A stretch of DNA of 26,192 bases, from NCBI GenBank assembly GCA_021848765.1, contig JAJZTU010000009.1:1-26192 (forward strand), given 5' to 3'. The notes under the pieces were generated by a model. It made no database searches. It was not told the origin of the DNA and saw only the letters and a list, made by a program, of their open reading frames with translations. A program made the translations under genes and the position numbers. The DNA is from Bacillota bacterium. Its GTDB lineage: Bacteria > Bacillota > GCA-003054495 > Carboxydocellales > JAJZTU01. This document shows, one piece after another, positions 14,600 through 22,406 of the stretch. Position 1 is the first letter of the stretch, and each line of letters begins with the position of its first letter.

Positions 14600-15388
14600 A
14601 TGGAATTGTCAGCGATTGTAAAAGCACTTGATACATATGTAAAGCCCCAAACTTCGCCCCTGGGTTTGAAGATGTTTGCCGGAGATGAAGAACTCCCAGC
14701 CAAGGTTAAGCTTGCCGGGAAGGATTTAGGCAAACGAGTGGCCATCTGCCAGGCTTTTAGTATGGCCCGGAAATATGGCTGGACCGTGGCTGTGAGCAAA
14801 GAGGACCAGTCCTGCCCGATTGGTTCGGTAGTACTGGGCTTTCAGCCTGCCGTTGACTTCTACACTGAGGGCAATTTGTGCGATGGAATGTACACAATAA
14901 ACAAAGCGGCAGGTGCGAATTCCGAGGCTAAAGTCTTGCGCTTTCCTGAGGGCAAATTCCGTTATCTGGTAGTAGGGCCGTTGGAAAGGATTGACTTCCG
15001 GCCGGATTTAGTGCTGGTATATGGAAGTCCGGCCCAGGTGATGCGACTGGTCCAAGGAGCTCTATACATCGAGGGTGGCAACATTACTTCAACCTTTTCA
15101 GGGAGGGCTGAATGCTCAGAAACCGTGGTTCAGACTCTGAACAGCGGGAAATGTCAGGTAGTTCTGCCCGGCAACGGTGAGCGGGTCTTCGGTCAAACCC
15201 AGGACCATGAACTGGCCTTTACCATGCCCTGGTCCGAGGTTGAGAAAACCCTGGAAGGCCTGGCAGCAACCCATAAGGGAGGGGTTAGGTATCCCATTCC
15301 TGCCTGGTTAAATTACCAGGTTACTTTCCCGCCCAAGTACCAGAAGTTGGAGGAACTGTGGTCTGTCACCGGTTTAGATAAAAAGTAG
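14600..15388 (+). CDS. DUF169 family protein
   Basis: A 262-residue protein with the DUF169 pattern. The N-terminal part (ALDTYVKPQTSPLGLKMF) leads to KRVAICQAFSMARKYGWTVAVSKEDQSCPIGSVVLGF with Cys50 and Cys72. The C-terminal signature is CSETVVQTLNSGKCQVVLPGNGERVFGQTQDHELAFTMPW. No function is established for this family. Members are common in anaerobes and archaea, and the conserved cysteines suggest a metal or Fe-S site; that is inference. The frame is open 36 codons upstream, but GGGAGG ends nine bases before ATG 14600, so this start is chosen. Its place between the two thiolases of a sigma-54-controlled operon ties it to acyl-CoA oxidation or its control. Confidence 0.8.
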   Translation: MELSAIVKALDTYVKPQTSPLGLKMFAGDEELPAKVKLAGKDLGKRVAICQAFSMARKYGWTVAVSKEDQSCPIGSVVLGFQPAVDFYTEGNLCDGMYTINKAAGANSEAKVLRFPEGKFRYLVVGPLERIDFRPDLVLVYGSPAQVMRLVQGALYIEGGNITSTFSGRAECSETVVQTLNSGKCQVVLPGNGERVFGQTQDHELAFTMPWSEVEKTLEGLAATHKGGVRYPIPAWLNYQVTFPPKYQKLEELWSVTGLDKK

Positions 15389-15431
15389 GGTGATATGGAT
15401 TGGTTTCCAGTAGAGAGAGGGAGTGACAAGT

Positions 15432-16613
15432 TTGGGAGAAACGGTAATTGTCAGCGCTGCTCGTACGCCTTTTGGAAGGTTTGGCGGAGGTTTGAAGAGT
15501 TTTACTGCTACTGATTTGGGAGGAATTGTTATCGCTGAAGCAGTAAAACGAGCCGGAATCGAAGGCGCTCAAGTTGAAAATGTGATCATGGGCATGGTTC
15601 TCCAGGGGGGAGCTCAACAAATCCCTTCCAGGCAGGCTACCCGCAAGGCCGGTCTCCCCTGGGAAGTTACCTCTGAAACGGTAAACAAGGTCTGTGCTTC
15701 CGGAATGCGCGCTGTAACCATGGCTGACCAGCAAATCCGCTGCGGAGATGCCGAGATTGTAGTGGCAGGAGGTATGGAGAGCATGAGTAATGCTCCCTAT
15801 ATCCTCAAGGGAGCAAGATGGGGTTATCGTATGGGTGGGAATGAGGCAGTGGACCTGATGCTTCATGACGGACTGTGGTGTGCTTTTCATGACAGGCACA
15901 TGGCTGTACACGGAAGTGTGGTAGCTAAGGAATATGGCATCAGCCGTGAGTCTCAGGATGAATGGGCGCTGCGCAGCCAGCTCCTGGCATCCCAGGCTAT
16001 TAAGGATGGCAAGTTCAAGGATGAGATTGTCCCTGTTGCCGTTCCCCAGAAAAAAGGTGAACCGGTAATTTTTGACACCGATGAAGGGCCCCGTCCTGAT
16101 ACCACCTTGGAGGGTTTAGCCAAGCTGCCCCCGGTGTTTACTAAAGACGGAAGTGTTACCGCAGGCAATGCTCCAGGAGTTAATGACGGTGCGGGCGCCT
16201 TGGTTTTGATGTCCAAGGAAAAGGCCCAGGCTTTGGGATTAAAGCCTCTGGCTACCATCCTCGGCCATGCTACTGTAGGTGCAGAAGCAGCTTATATTGC
16301 CACAGTGCCGGGATTAGCCACCCAAAAGCTGTTGGCTAAAAAAGGCCTCAACCTTGACCGGATTGACCTTATTGAGGCCAATGAAGCTTTTGCCGCAGTA
16401 GCTTTGGTGAGTGAAAAAATTACCGGTTGGGACCCCGGCAAGGTTAATGTAAACGGTGGTGCTATAGCCTTTGGTCATCCTATCGGCGCCAGTGGGGCCA
16501 GAATCATGATGACCTTGATTTATGAACTGCGCCGCCGGGGCGGAGGACAGGGAATTGCCGCTATCTGCAGTGGTGCTGCCCAGGGTGATGCTGTACTGCT
16601 CAGAGTGGATTAA
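15432..16613 (+). CDS. Thiolase 2 (acetyl-CoA C-acyltransferase type)
   Basis: A 393-residue second thiolase. The nucleophile is Cys88 in NKVCASGMRAVT, followed by MESMSNAPY. The C-terminal catalytic residues lie in NVNGGAIAFGHPIGASGARIM (His) and AICSGAAQGDAVLL (Cys379). The glycine loop after the second Cys is GAAQG rather than the usual GGGQG seen in thiolase 1, so substrate preference may differ. TTG 15432 is chosen because GAGGGAG ends about eight bases before it; GTG 15423 lies too close to that ribosome binding site but is possible. The protein is clearly a paralogue of thiolase 1, not a recent copy, since many positions differ. It may act on a different chain length or a branched 3-ketoacyl-CoA. 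Confidence 0.93.
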   Translation: MGETVIVSAARTPFGRFGGGLKSFTATDLGGIVIAEAVKRAGIEGAQVENVIMGMVLQGGAQQIPSRQATRKAGLPWEVTSETVNKVCASGMRAVTMADQQIRCGDAEIVVAGGMESMSNAPYILKGARWGYRMGGNEAVDLMLHDGLWCAFHDRHMAVHGSVVAKEYGISRESQDEWALRSQLLASQAIKDGKFKDEIVPVAVPQKKGEPVIFDTDEGPRPDTTLEGLAKLPPVFTKDGSVTAGNAPGVNDGAGALVLMSKEKAQALGLKPLATILGHATVGAEAAYIATVPGLATQKLLAKKGLNLDRIDLIEANEAFAAVALVSEKITGWDPGKVNVNGGAIAFGHPIGASGARIMMTLIYELRRRGGGQGIAAICSGAAQGDAVLLRVD

Positions 16614-16681
16614 AACACAGAAGAAACTCCCTGGATTCCGTTTCGGGAAACAAATAACATGTTAACAGAGGAGGTAAAGCA

Positions 16682-17536
16682 ATGGAATTTAACAAGATTA
16701 TGGTTATCGGCGCCGGACAAATGGGTGGCGGGATTGCCCAGGTTGCTGCCCAGGCAGGAATTAATGTAGTCTTAAACGATATCAAGGAAGAGTTTGTGCA
16801 GAGAGGGTTAGGTGTCATCACCAAGAACCTGGAGCGCAATGTTGCCAAGGGCCGTCTCTCCGAGGAAGAGAAGAGCGCTATTTTGGGCCGCATTCAGCCT
16901 TCTACCAGCCTTAGTGATGGCAGTGAGGTCGATTTGGTCATTGAAGCAGCTGTCGAGAACATGTCCATCAAAGCTCAGATCTTCAAGCAATTGGATGAAA
17001 TTTGCCCTGCTCACGCCATATTAGCATCTAATACTTCTTCCCTGCCGATTACAGAGATAGCCGCTGTAACCAAGCGACCCGAGAAAGTAATCGGAATGCA
17101 CTTCATGAATCCGGTTCCGGTTATGAAACTGGTAGAGATCATCAGGGGCCTGGCTACTACTGATGAGGTGTACAAGGCCATTGAAGAATTAACCTTGAAA
17201 ACGGACAAAACCCCTGTAGAAGTTAATGATTTCCCTGGCTTTGTATCCAACAGAATTCTGCTGCCGATGATCAATGAAGCTATCTACTGTGTTTTTGAAG
17301 GGGTTGCCACTCCGGAAAACGTGGACTCGGTAATGAAGTTAGGGATGAACCACCCGATGGGACCCCTGGCCTTAGCTGACCTTATTGGCCTGGATACCTG
17401 CCTGGCGATTATGGAAGTCCTTCATGACGGTCTCGGTGATTCCAAATATCGCCCCTGCCCATTGCTCCGCAAGTATGTAAAAGCAGGCTGGCTGGGACGC
17501 AAGACCGGAAAAGGATTCTACGATTACAGTCTGTAA
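16682..17536 (+). CDS. hbd: 3-hydroxybutyryl-CoA dehydrogenase
   Basis: Oxidises 3-hydroxyacyl-CoA to 3-ketoacyl-CoA with NAD(P)+ in the cytoplasm. The 284-residue length is that of the monofunctional short-chain enzyme, not a fusion with hydratase. The Rossmann motif is GAGQMGGGIAQ (10-20). SNTSS (116-120) and IGMHFMNPVPVMKLVEII hold the catalytic pair His140 and Glu152. The C-terminal domain has VNDFPGFVSNRILLPMINEA and ends LGRKTGKGFYDYSL. AGAGGAGG lies ahead of the ATG. It sits between thiolase 2 and enoyl-CoA hydratase, the classic butyrate or crotonyl-CoA order read backwards along the pathway. Confidence 0.96.
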   Translation: MEFNKIMVIGAGQMGGGIAQVAAQAGINVVLNDIKEEFVQRGLGVITKNLERNVAKGRLSEEEKSAILGRIQPSTSLSDGSEVDLVIEAAVENMSIKAQIFKQLDEICPAHAILASNTSSLPITEIAAVTKRPEKVIGMHFMNPVPVMKLVEIIRGLATTDEVYKAIEELTLKTDKTPVEVNDFPGFVSNRILLPMINEAIYCVFEGVATPENVDSVMKLGMNHPMGPLALADLIGLDTCLAIMEVLHDGLGDSKYRPCPLLRKYVKAGWLGRKTGKGFYDYSL

Positions 17537-17566
17537 GTGAAGTATAGTCGGTAGGAGGGAAAGCCT

Positions 17567-18349
17567 GTGGAATTTAACAATCTGCTCATTGAGAAGGATG
17601 CTGACATTGCCATTGTCACTATCAATCGTCCCAAAGCCCTTAATGCTCTCAATGCCGAAACCCTGAGTGAACTCGGAACAGCTTTTGATGCCCTTGCCCA
17701 GGATGACTGCGTAAAAGTTATCATTTTGACCGGAGCGGGTGACAAGGCTTTTGTGGCCGGCGCCGACATCTCCTTTATGCAGAACATGAATGCCATTGAG
17801 GGCCGCAATTTTGCCCTTCTGGGTCAGCAAGTGTTCTCCAAAATTGAGAATCTGCCCAAGCCGGTAATTGCCGCTATTAACGGATTTGCTCTGGGTGGTG
17901 GGTGTGAGTTAGCCATGGCCTGTGATATCCGGATTGCTTCAGAAAAGGGTAAGTTTGGTCAGCCTGAAGTGAACTTGGGAGTTATCCCCGGTTTTGCCGG
18001 AACCCAGAGACTGCCCAGGTTGGTTGGTAAGGGAATTGCCAAGGAACTCCTTTACACCGGTGACATGTTTGGGGCAGATGTGGCCTTCCGCATCGGGCTG
18101 GTGAACAAGGTTGTTCCCGTTGCCGAGCTTCTGGATTCCGCCAGGGAACTGGCTAAAAAGATTGCCTCCAAAGGCGCTCTAGCCATTCGCCTGTGTAAGG
18201 AAGCCGTAAATGAAGGGTTGGAAATGGAAGTAGAAAAGGCCTATGCTCACGAAGCTAATCTCTTTGGCCTTTGCTTCGCAACCGAAGATCAGAAAGAAGG
18301 AATGTCTGCATTCCTGGAAAAGAGAGCCCCGCAATTTAAGGGCAAATAG
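17567..18349 (+). CDS. crt: Enoyl-CoA hydratase (crotonase)
   Basis: Adds water to crotonyl-CoA-type 2-enoyl-CoA, giving 3-hydroxyacyl-CoA. The 260-residue protein has the crotonase oxyanion and base motifs: AFVAGADISFM, then GFALGGGCELAMACDIRIAS with Glu114, and FGQPEVNLGVIPGFAGTQRL with Glu134. The two glutamates are 20 residues apart, as in true hydratases. The start is GTG 17567 with TAGGAGGGA upstream, 30 bp after hbd. A 131-bp gap with a strong hairpin separates it from the acyl-CoA dehydrogenases. Short-chain substrate is inferred from the neighbours. Confidence 0.95.
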   Translation: MEFNNLLIEKDADIAIVTINRPKALNALNAETLSELGTAFDALAQDDCVKVIILTGAGDKAFVAGADISFMQNMNAIEGRNFALLGQQVFSKIENLPKPVIAAINGFALGGGCELAMACDIRIASEKGKFGQPEVNLGVIPGFAGTQRLPRLVGKGIAKELLYTGDMFGADVAFRIGLVNKVVPVAELLDSARELAKKIASKGALAIRLCKEAVNEGLEMEVEKAYAHEANLFGLCFATEDQKEGMSAFLEKRAPQFKGK

Positions 18350-18367
18350 ACTGTCCGGGCCGTTGCT

Positions 18368-18396
18368 CACGTGAGGTGGTGCCCGCCTCACGTGAA
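18368..18396 (+). other. Strong intra-operon hairpin without T-run
   Basis: TCACGTGAGG (18368-18377) pairs perfectly with CCTCACGTGA (18387-18396). The stem extends inward by a T-G and two G-C pairs, leaving a three-base loop. No T-run follows, so it is unlikely to be a simple terminator. It may protect or separate the mRNA of the genes on either side; the CACGTG cores are also palindromic DNA sites. Confidence 0.7.
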
Positions 18397-18480
18397 CGCG
18401 GATTCGGCATCCGGGGATTCAGTTTAGAGAAAATGGGAGAGTGCAACAAAATTCAGAGAGTAGAGAGGAGGAATTACACA

Positions 18481-19620
18481 GTGCATTTTAAGTTGACAGA
18501 TGAGCAGGAAATGATGCGGAACATGGTACGTGATTTTGCTCAAAATGAACTTGCTCCCAAAGCCGCTTATTATGACCAGACCTCAGAGTTCCCGCGGGAA
18601 AACCTCAAAAAAATGGCCCAGTATGATTTAATGGGTATGCCGTTTCCGGAGGAAGCCGGAGGCGCCGGTACCACCGCCCTGTCGTATGTAATGGCCATTG
18701 AAGAGATTGCCAGGGCTTGCCCTGCCACCGCGGTAATTCTGGCCGTACACACTTCTGTTGGGACCATGCCGATTTATCTTTTTGGCAACCAAGCCCAAAA
18801 GGAAAAGTACCTGAAGAAGCTGGCCACCGGAGAATACCTGGGAGCATTTGGTCTGACCGAGCCCACCGCCGGTTCAGACGCAACCAAGGTTAAGTGTACC
18901 GCTGAACTGAAGGGTGACCACTATGTGGTAAATGGAACCAAGATATTCATCACCAATGGTGGAGAAGCAGATGTCTATACCGTTTTTGTGGTAACTGACA
19001 AGTCAAAAGGCTATAACGGTATTAGCTGTCTCTTGGTGGATAAGGATACCCCCGGTTTCAGGATTGGTACCATTGAGAAGAAGATGGGTCTTAACGGATC
19101 TAAGACTGCTGAGCTGGTTTTTGAAAATGCAATGGTTCCTAAAGAAAACCTCCTCCATGTAGAAGGAGAAGGCTTTAAAGTGGCCATGGCCCTTCTGGAC
19201 GGAGGCCGGATTGGTATTGGAGCCCAGGGTGTGGGGATTGCCCAGGGGGCCTTTGACCATGCTCTCGAATATGTCAAGCAGCGGGAGCAGTTTGGGCAGC
19301 CAATTGCTAACTTCCAGGCCATCCAGTTCAAAATAGCAGACATGGCTACCCAGATCGATGCAGCCCGTTTGTTGGTCTACCAGGCTGCCAGCCTTCGGGA
19401 TGCCGGCCTGACCTACAGCAAGCAAGCTTCTATGGCCAAGATGTACGCTACTGATGTGGCAATGAAGGTTACCACTGAATGTATCCAACTCCTGGGAGGT
19501 TATGGTTATACCCGCGAATATCCTGTGGAACGCTATTTCCGGGATGCCAAGGTCACCCAGATCTATGAAGGCACCAACCAGGTACAGCGGATTGTAATTG
19601 CCAAGCACCTTCTAAAATAA
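18481..19620 (+). CDS. Acyl-CoA dehydrogenase 1 (short-chain type)
   Basis: A 379-residue FAD enzyme that forms 2-enoyl-CoA from a saturated acyl-CoA and hands electrons to EtfAB. Family landmarks are FKLTDEQEMMRNMVRDFAQNE, then FGLTEPTAGSDATKVKC (FAD and substrate contacts), then FITNGGEADVYTVFVVTD, then EQFGQPIANFQAIQFKIADMATQI, and the C-terminal QIYEGTNQVQR. The active-site base is Glu363, the position used by short- and medium-chain enzymes. The upstream frame is open for 35 codons, but GTG 18481 has AGAGGAGG nine bases before it and starts exactly where the family does. It is paired with a second, clearly related dehydrogenase immediately downstream. The substrate (butyryl-, isobutyryl- or other) is not readable by eye. 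Confidence 0.93.
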   Translation: MHFKLTDEQEMMRNMVRDFAQNELAPKAAYYDQTSEFPRENLKKMAQYDLMGMPFPEEAGGAGTTALSYVMAIEEIARACPATAVILAVHTSVGTMPIYLFGNQAQKEKYLKKLATGEYLGAFGLTEPTAGSDATKVKCTAELKGDHYVVNGTKIFITNGGEADVYTVFVVTDKSKGYNGISCLLVDKDTPGFRIGTIEKKMGLNGSKTAELVFENAMVPKENLLHVEGEGFKVAMALLDGGRIGIGAQGVGIAQGAFDHALEYVKQREQFGQPIANFQAIQFKIADMATQIDAARLLVYQAASLRDAGLTYSKQASMAKMYATDVAMKVTTECIQLLGGYGYTREYPVERYFRDAKVTQIYEGTNQVQRIVIAKHLLK

Positions 19621-19682
19621 TTTAGTTCAGGTGGTAAGCTAAAAAAACATCGAGCTTAATAAAACGAGAGAGGGGTAAAAGC

Positions 19683-20831
19683 ATGAATTTTGTACTCACA
19701 GAAGAACAACAAATGATGCGTAAAATGGTGCGGGATTTTGCCGAGAAAGAGATACTCCCCACCGCGGCTGAGCGGGATGAGACTGAAACCTTTGACCGTG
19801 CTTTGATGTTTGATAAATTAGGTGAACTGGGCCTGACCGGTGTCGTTTTCCCTGAGCAGTACGGTGGCGCCGGGGCTGACTACATCTGTTATGCTATAGC
19901 TGTTGAGGAACTGTCCCGGGTTTGTGCTTCTACCGGTGTTACCCTGTCTGCCCACTTATCCCTGGGTGCAAACCCCATCTACAAATTTGGTACTGAAGAG
20001 CAGAAAATGAAGTACCTCAAGCCCCTGGCCGAGGGAACCAAGATGGGCGCTCTGGGTCTGACCGAGCCTTTCGCCGGTTCTGATGCCGGTGGCACCAGGA
20101 CTACCGCTGTTCTGGACGGAGACGAGTGGGTTCTCAACGGCACCAAGATTTTTATCACCAACGCCGGGGAAGCCGAGACCTACATTGTTACCGCTGTGAC
20201 TGATAAGACTGCCAGGCCAAAGCATAAAGGCATCAGCGCTTTTATCGTCGAAAAGGGTACCCCCGGTTTCACCTTCGGTAAAAAAGAACACAAACTGGGC
20301 ATTCGTTCATCACCGACTATGGAACTGGTATTTGATAACTGCCGGATTCCTAAGGAAAACCTGTTAGCCAATCCGGGTGATGGGTTTAAGGTTGTGATGG
20401 TTACTTTGGATTATGGCCGGATCGGTATCGGAGCCCAGGCTTTGGGTATTGCCCAGGGAGCCTATGAGGCCGCTCTCAACTATGCCAAGGAGAGACAGCA
20501 GTTTGGCCAGCCCATTGCCAACTTCCAGGCTATCCAGTTCAAACTGGCGGACATGGCCACCCAGATTGAGGCTGCCCGCCTGCTCCTGTATCGTGCAGCC
20601 TACCTGGCCAGCGCCGGGGAGAAAGTGAGTAAAGAGGCTGCTATGGCTAAAATGTACTGCTCCGACACCGCTATGTGGGTGACCACTGAAGCTGTGCAAA
20701 TTCACGGTGGCTATGGTTATACCCGTGAGTACCCTGTAGAGCGCATGATGCGGGATGCTAAGATTACCCAAATCTATGAAGGTACTAATGAAGTTCAACG
20801 GATTGTTGTCGCCTCTAACGTTCTCAAGTAA
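19683..20831 (+). CDS. Acyl-CoA dehydrogenase 2 (short-chain type)
   Basis: A 382-residue paralogue of the preceding gene with the same landmarks: LTEEQQMMRKMVRDFAEKEI, LGLTEPFAGSDAGG, FITNAGEAETYIVTAVTD, FGQPIANFQAIQFKLADMATQI and QIYEGTNEVQR with Glu366. The N-terminal half and the substrate-facing middle differ most from dehydrogenase 1 (HKGISAFIVEKGTPGFTFGKKEHKLGIRSSPT against its counterpart). This suggests divergence in acyl preference rather than a recent duplication. ATG 19683 follows GAGAGGGG. Both dehydrogenases are expected to reduce the EtfAB encoded at the operon start. Confidence 0.93.
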   Translation: MNFVLTEEQQMMRKMVRDFAEKEILPTAAERDETETFDRALMFDKLGELGLTGVVFPEQYGGAGADYICYAIAVEELSRVCASTGVTLSAHLSLGANPIYKFGTEEQKMKYLKPLAEGTKMGALGLTEPFAGSDAGGTRTTAVLDGDEWVLNGTKIFITNAGEAETYIVTAVTDKTARPKHKGISAFIVEKGTPGFTFGKKEHKLGIRSSPTMELVFDNCRIPKENLLANPGDGFKVVMVTLDYGRIGIGAQALGIAQGAYEAALNYAKERQQFGQPIANFQAIQFKLADMATQIEAARLLLYRAAYLASAGEKVSKEAAMAKMYCSDTAMWVTTEAVQIHGGYGYTREYPVERMMRDAKITQIYEGTNEVQRIVVASNVLK

Positions 20832-20863
20832 ATATTTGACCACACGGAAAAGAGGGCGAGCCA

Positions 20864-21403
20864 GTGAGTCAAGCCACCAATGAACGAGGTCTGCTAATGG
20901 TATACACCGGAAATGGCAAAGGCAAAACCACTGCTGCTCTGGGGCAGGCCCTGCGTGCCATCGGCCATGGCCGCAAGGTTTGTGTTGTGCAGTTTATGAA
21001 GGGCAGCAAGAACTATGGGGAGCTTCAGGCTGCTGCCATGCTTGTGCCTAACCTGGTGATAGTCCAGTCAGGTCTGGAGACTTTTGTCGACAGCCACCAC
21101 CCTGCTCAAATCGATATAGATTTAGCCAGGAGGGGCTTGGAAGTAGCCAGGAATGCCGCTGCCTCCGGTGAATATCAATTAATTATTCTGGATGAAATCA
21201 ATGTTGCCCTGGACTTTCACCTGCTTGCCCTGGAGGAAGTAATCCAATTTATCCGCGAGAAACCACCCCGGTTGGACCTGATATTGACTGGACGCAGAGC
21301 AGCTCCGGAGATTGTCGGACTGGCCGACCTGGTAAGTGAGATTGTAGAAATCAAACATCATTACACTGCCGGTGTGGAAGCCAGGGAAGGCATTGAATTT
21401 TGA
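20864..21403 (+). CDS. cobO: Cob(I)alamin adenosyltransferase, CobA/CobO/BtuR type
   Basis: Transfers the adenosyl group of ATP to cob(I)alamin, making adenosylcobalamin, the coenzyme of the mutase encoded just downstream. The 179-residue protein has the family P-loop GNGKGKTTAALGQAL (from residue 16), then VQFMKGSKNYGE, and LIILDEINVALDF (Walker B). The C-terminal part has LILTGRRAAPEIVGLADLVSEI and EAREGIEF, all typical of the CobA/BtuR family rather than PduO or EutT. The start is GTG 20864 with GAGGGCGAG close upstream. It lies 32 bp after dehydrogenase 2 and 28 bp before meaB, so cofactor supply is co-expressed with its user. Confidence 0.95.
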   Translation: MSQATNERGLLMVYTGNGKGKTTAALGQALRAIGHGRKVCVVQFMKGSKNYGELQAAAMLVPNLVIVQSGLETFVDSHHPAQIDIDLARRGLEVARNAAASGEYQLIILDEINVALDFHLLALEEVIQFIREKPPRLDLILTGRRAAPEIVGLADLVSEIVEIKHHYTAGVEAREGIEF

Positions 21404-21431
21404 GAATTTTCAACTATAGGGTGGTGAGGCA

Positions 21432-22370
21432 ATGGAGAAGTATGTACAAGGGATTCTCGCCGGGGATAAGCGGAGTACTGCCAAGATAATTTCCCTGGTG
21501 GAAAATGACGGTCCGGAAAAGAAGCGGGTGTTAAGCCAGCTTTATCCACATACCGGTAAAGCCTATATCATAGGTGTGACCGGTTCCCCCGGGGCAGGCA
21601 AGAGTTCCTTGACGGACTGTTTGACTAAGCAAATCCGGAAGCAGGGTTTGACAGTCGGGATTATCGCAGTTGACCCATCCAGTCCCTTTACAGGTGGAGC
21701 TCTTTTGGGTGACCGGATCAGAATGCAGGACCACGCCCTGGATAAAGGGGTATTCATCCGGAGCATGGGAACCCGGGGAAGCTTGGGGGGGTTGGCCCGG
21801 GCTACCAAAGAAGTTGTGCGGGTCCTGGATGCCTATGGCAGTGATGTGGTCATCGTGGAAACTGTAGGTGTGGGGCAGTCGGAGTTGGACATTATGGATG
21901 TCGCTGATACAACTTTAGTTGTGTTAACTCCCGGCGCCGGAGACCATGTTCAGACCATTAAGGCGGGAATTATGGAAATTGCCGATATTTTTGTAGTTAA
22001 CAAAGCCGACCTGGATGGTGCTGACAAGGTGAAAACCGAGGTAGAAGGGATGCTCGACCTGTCCTGTCATGGTAACGGTTGGCGTCCGCCGGTGTTACTG
22101 ACCATTACCAGGACAGAGCAGGGTATTACTGATCTGATAGATGCGATTAACCGGCATAAAGCTCACCTGGAGTCTACAGGTTCATTCCAGCAGGCCAGAA
22201 AAGAACGGCTGCGTACTGAAGTGCTGGAAGTGGTAGAACATGTCTTGAGAGCGAGAATCCACAAATCAGTCGAAGCCAGTCAGGATATTGCCAGGCTGGT
22301 GGCCAAGGTGGAAAACCGGGAAGTTGATCCCTATGTAGCGGCAGAAGAAATTATTTCCGTGGGTATTTAA
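21432..22370 (+). CDS. meaB: Methylmalonyl-CoA mutase-associated GTPase MeaB/ArgK
   Basis: A G3E-type GTPase that loads adenosylcobalamin into the mutase and removes damaged cofactor. At 312 residues it has all the nucleotide-binding motifs. Walker A is GSPGAGKSS (51-59). Switch regions include VDPSSPFTGGALLGDRIRM and FIRSMGTRGSLGGLA. VIVETVGVGQSELDIMDVADT is G3, and VNKADLDGADKVKTE is G4. ATG 21432 follows GGGTGGTGAGG. It sits between the adenosyltransferase and the mutase large subunit, the normal order of a self-sufficient B12 mutase cassette. Confidence 0.96.
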   Translation: MEKYVQGILAGDKRSTAKIISLVENDGPEKKRVLSQLYPHTGKAYIIGVTGSPGAGKSSLTDCLTKQIRKQGLTVGIIAVDPSSPFTGGALLGDRIRMQDHALDKGVFIRSMGTRGSLGGLARATKEVVRVLDAYGSDVVIVETVGVGQSELDIMDVADTTLVVLTPGAGDHVQTIKAGIMEIADIFVVNKADLDGADKVKTEVEGMLDLSCHGNGWRPPVLLTITRTEQGITDLIDAINRHKAHLESTGSFQQARKERLRTEVLEVVEHVLRARIHKSVEASQDIARLVAKVENREVDPYVAAEEIISVGI

Positions 22371-22406
22371 AGGATGTGTGGAACCAGGAAAGGAGTGTAG
22401 ATTTTA

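Noticed and set aside
18368..18396. Rho-independent terminator splitting the operon
   Set aside because: The stem is strong but no T-run follows, so I list it as a hairpin of unknown role.
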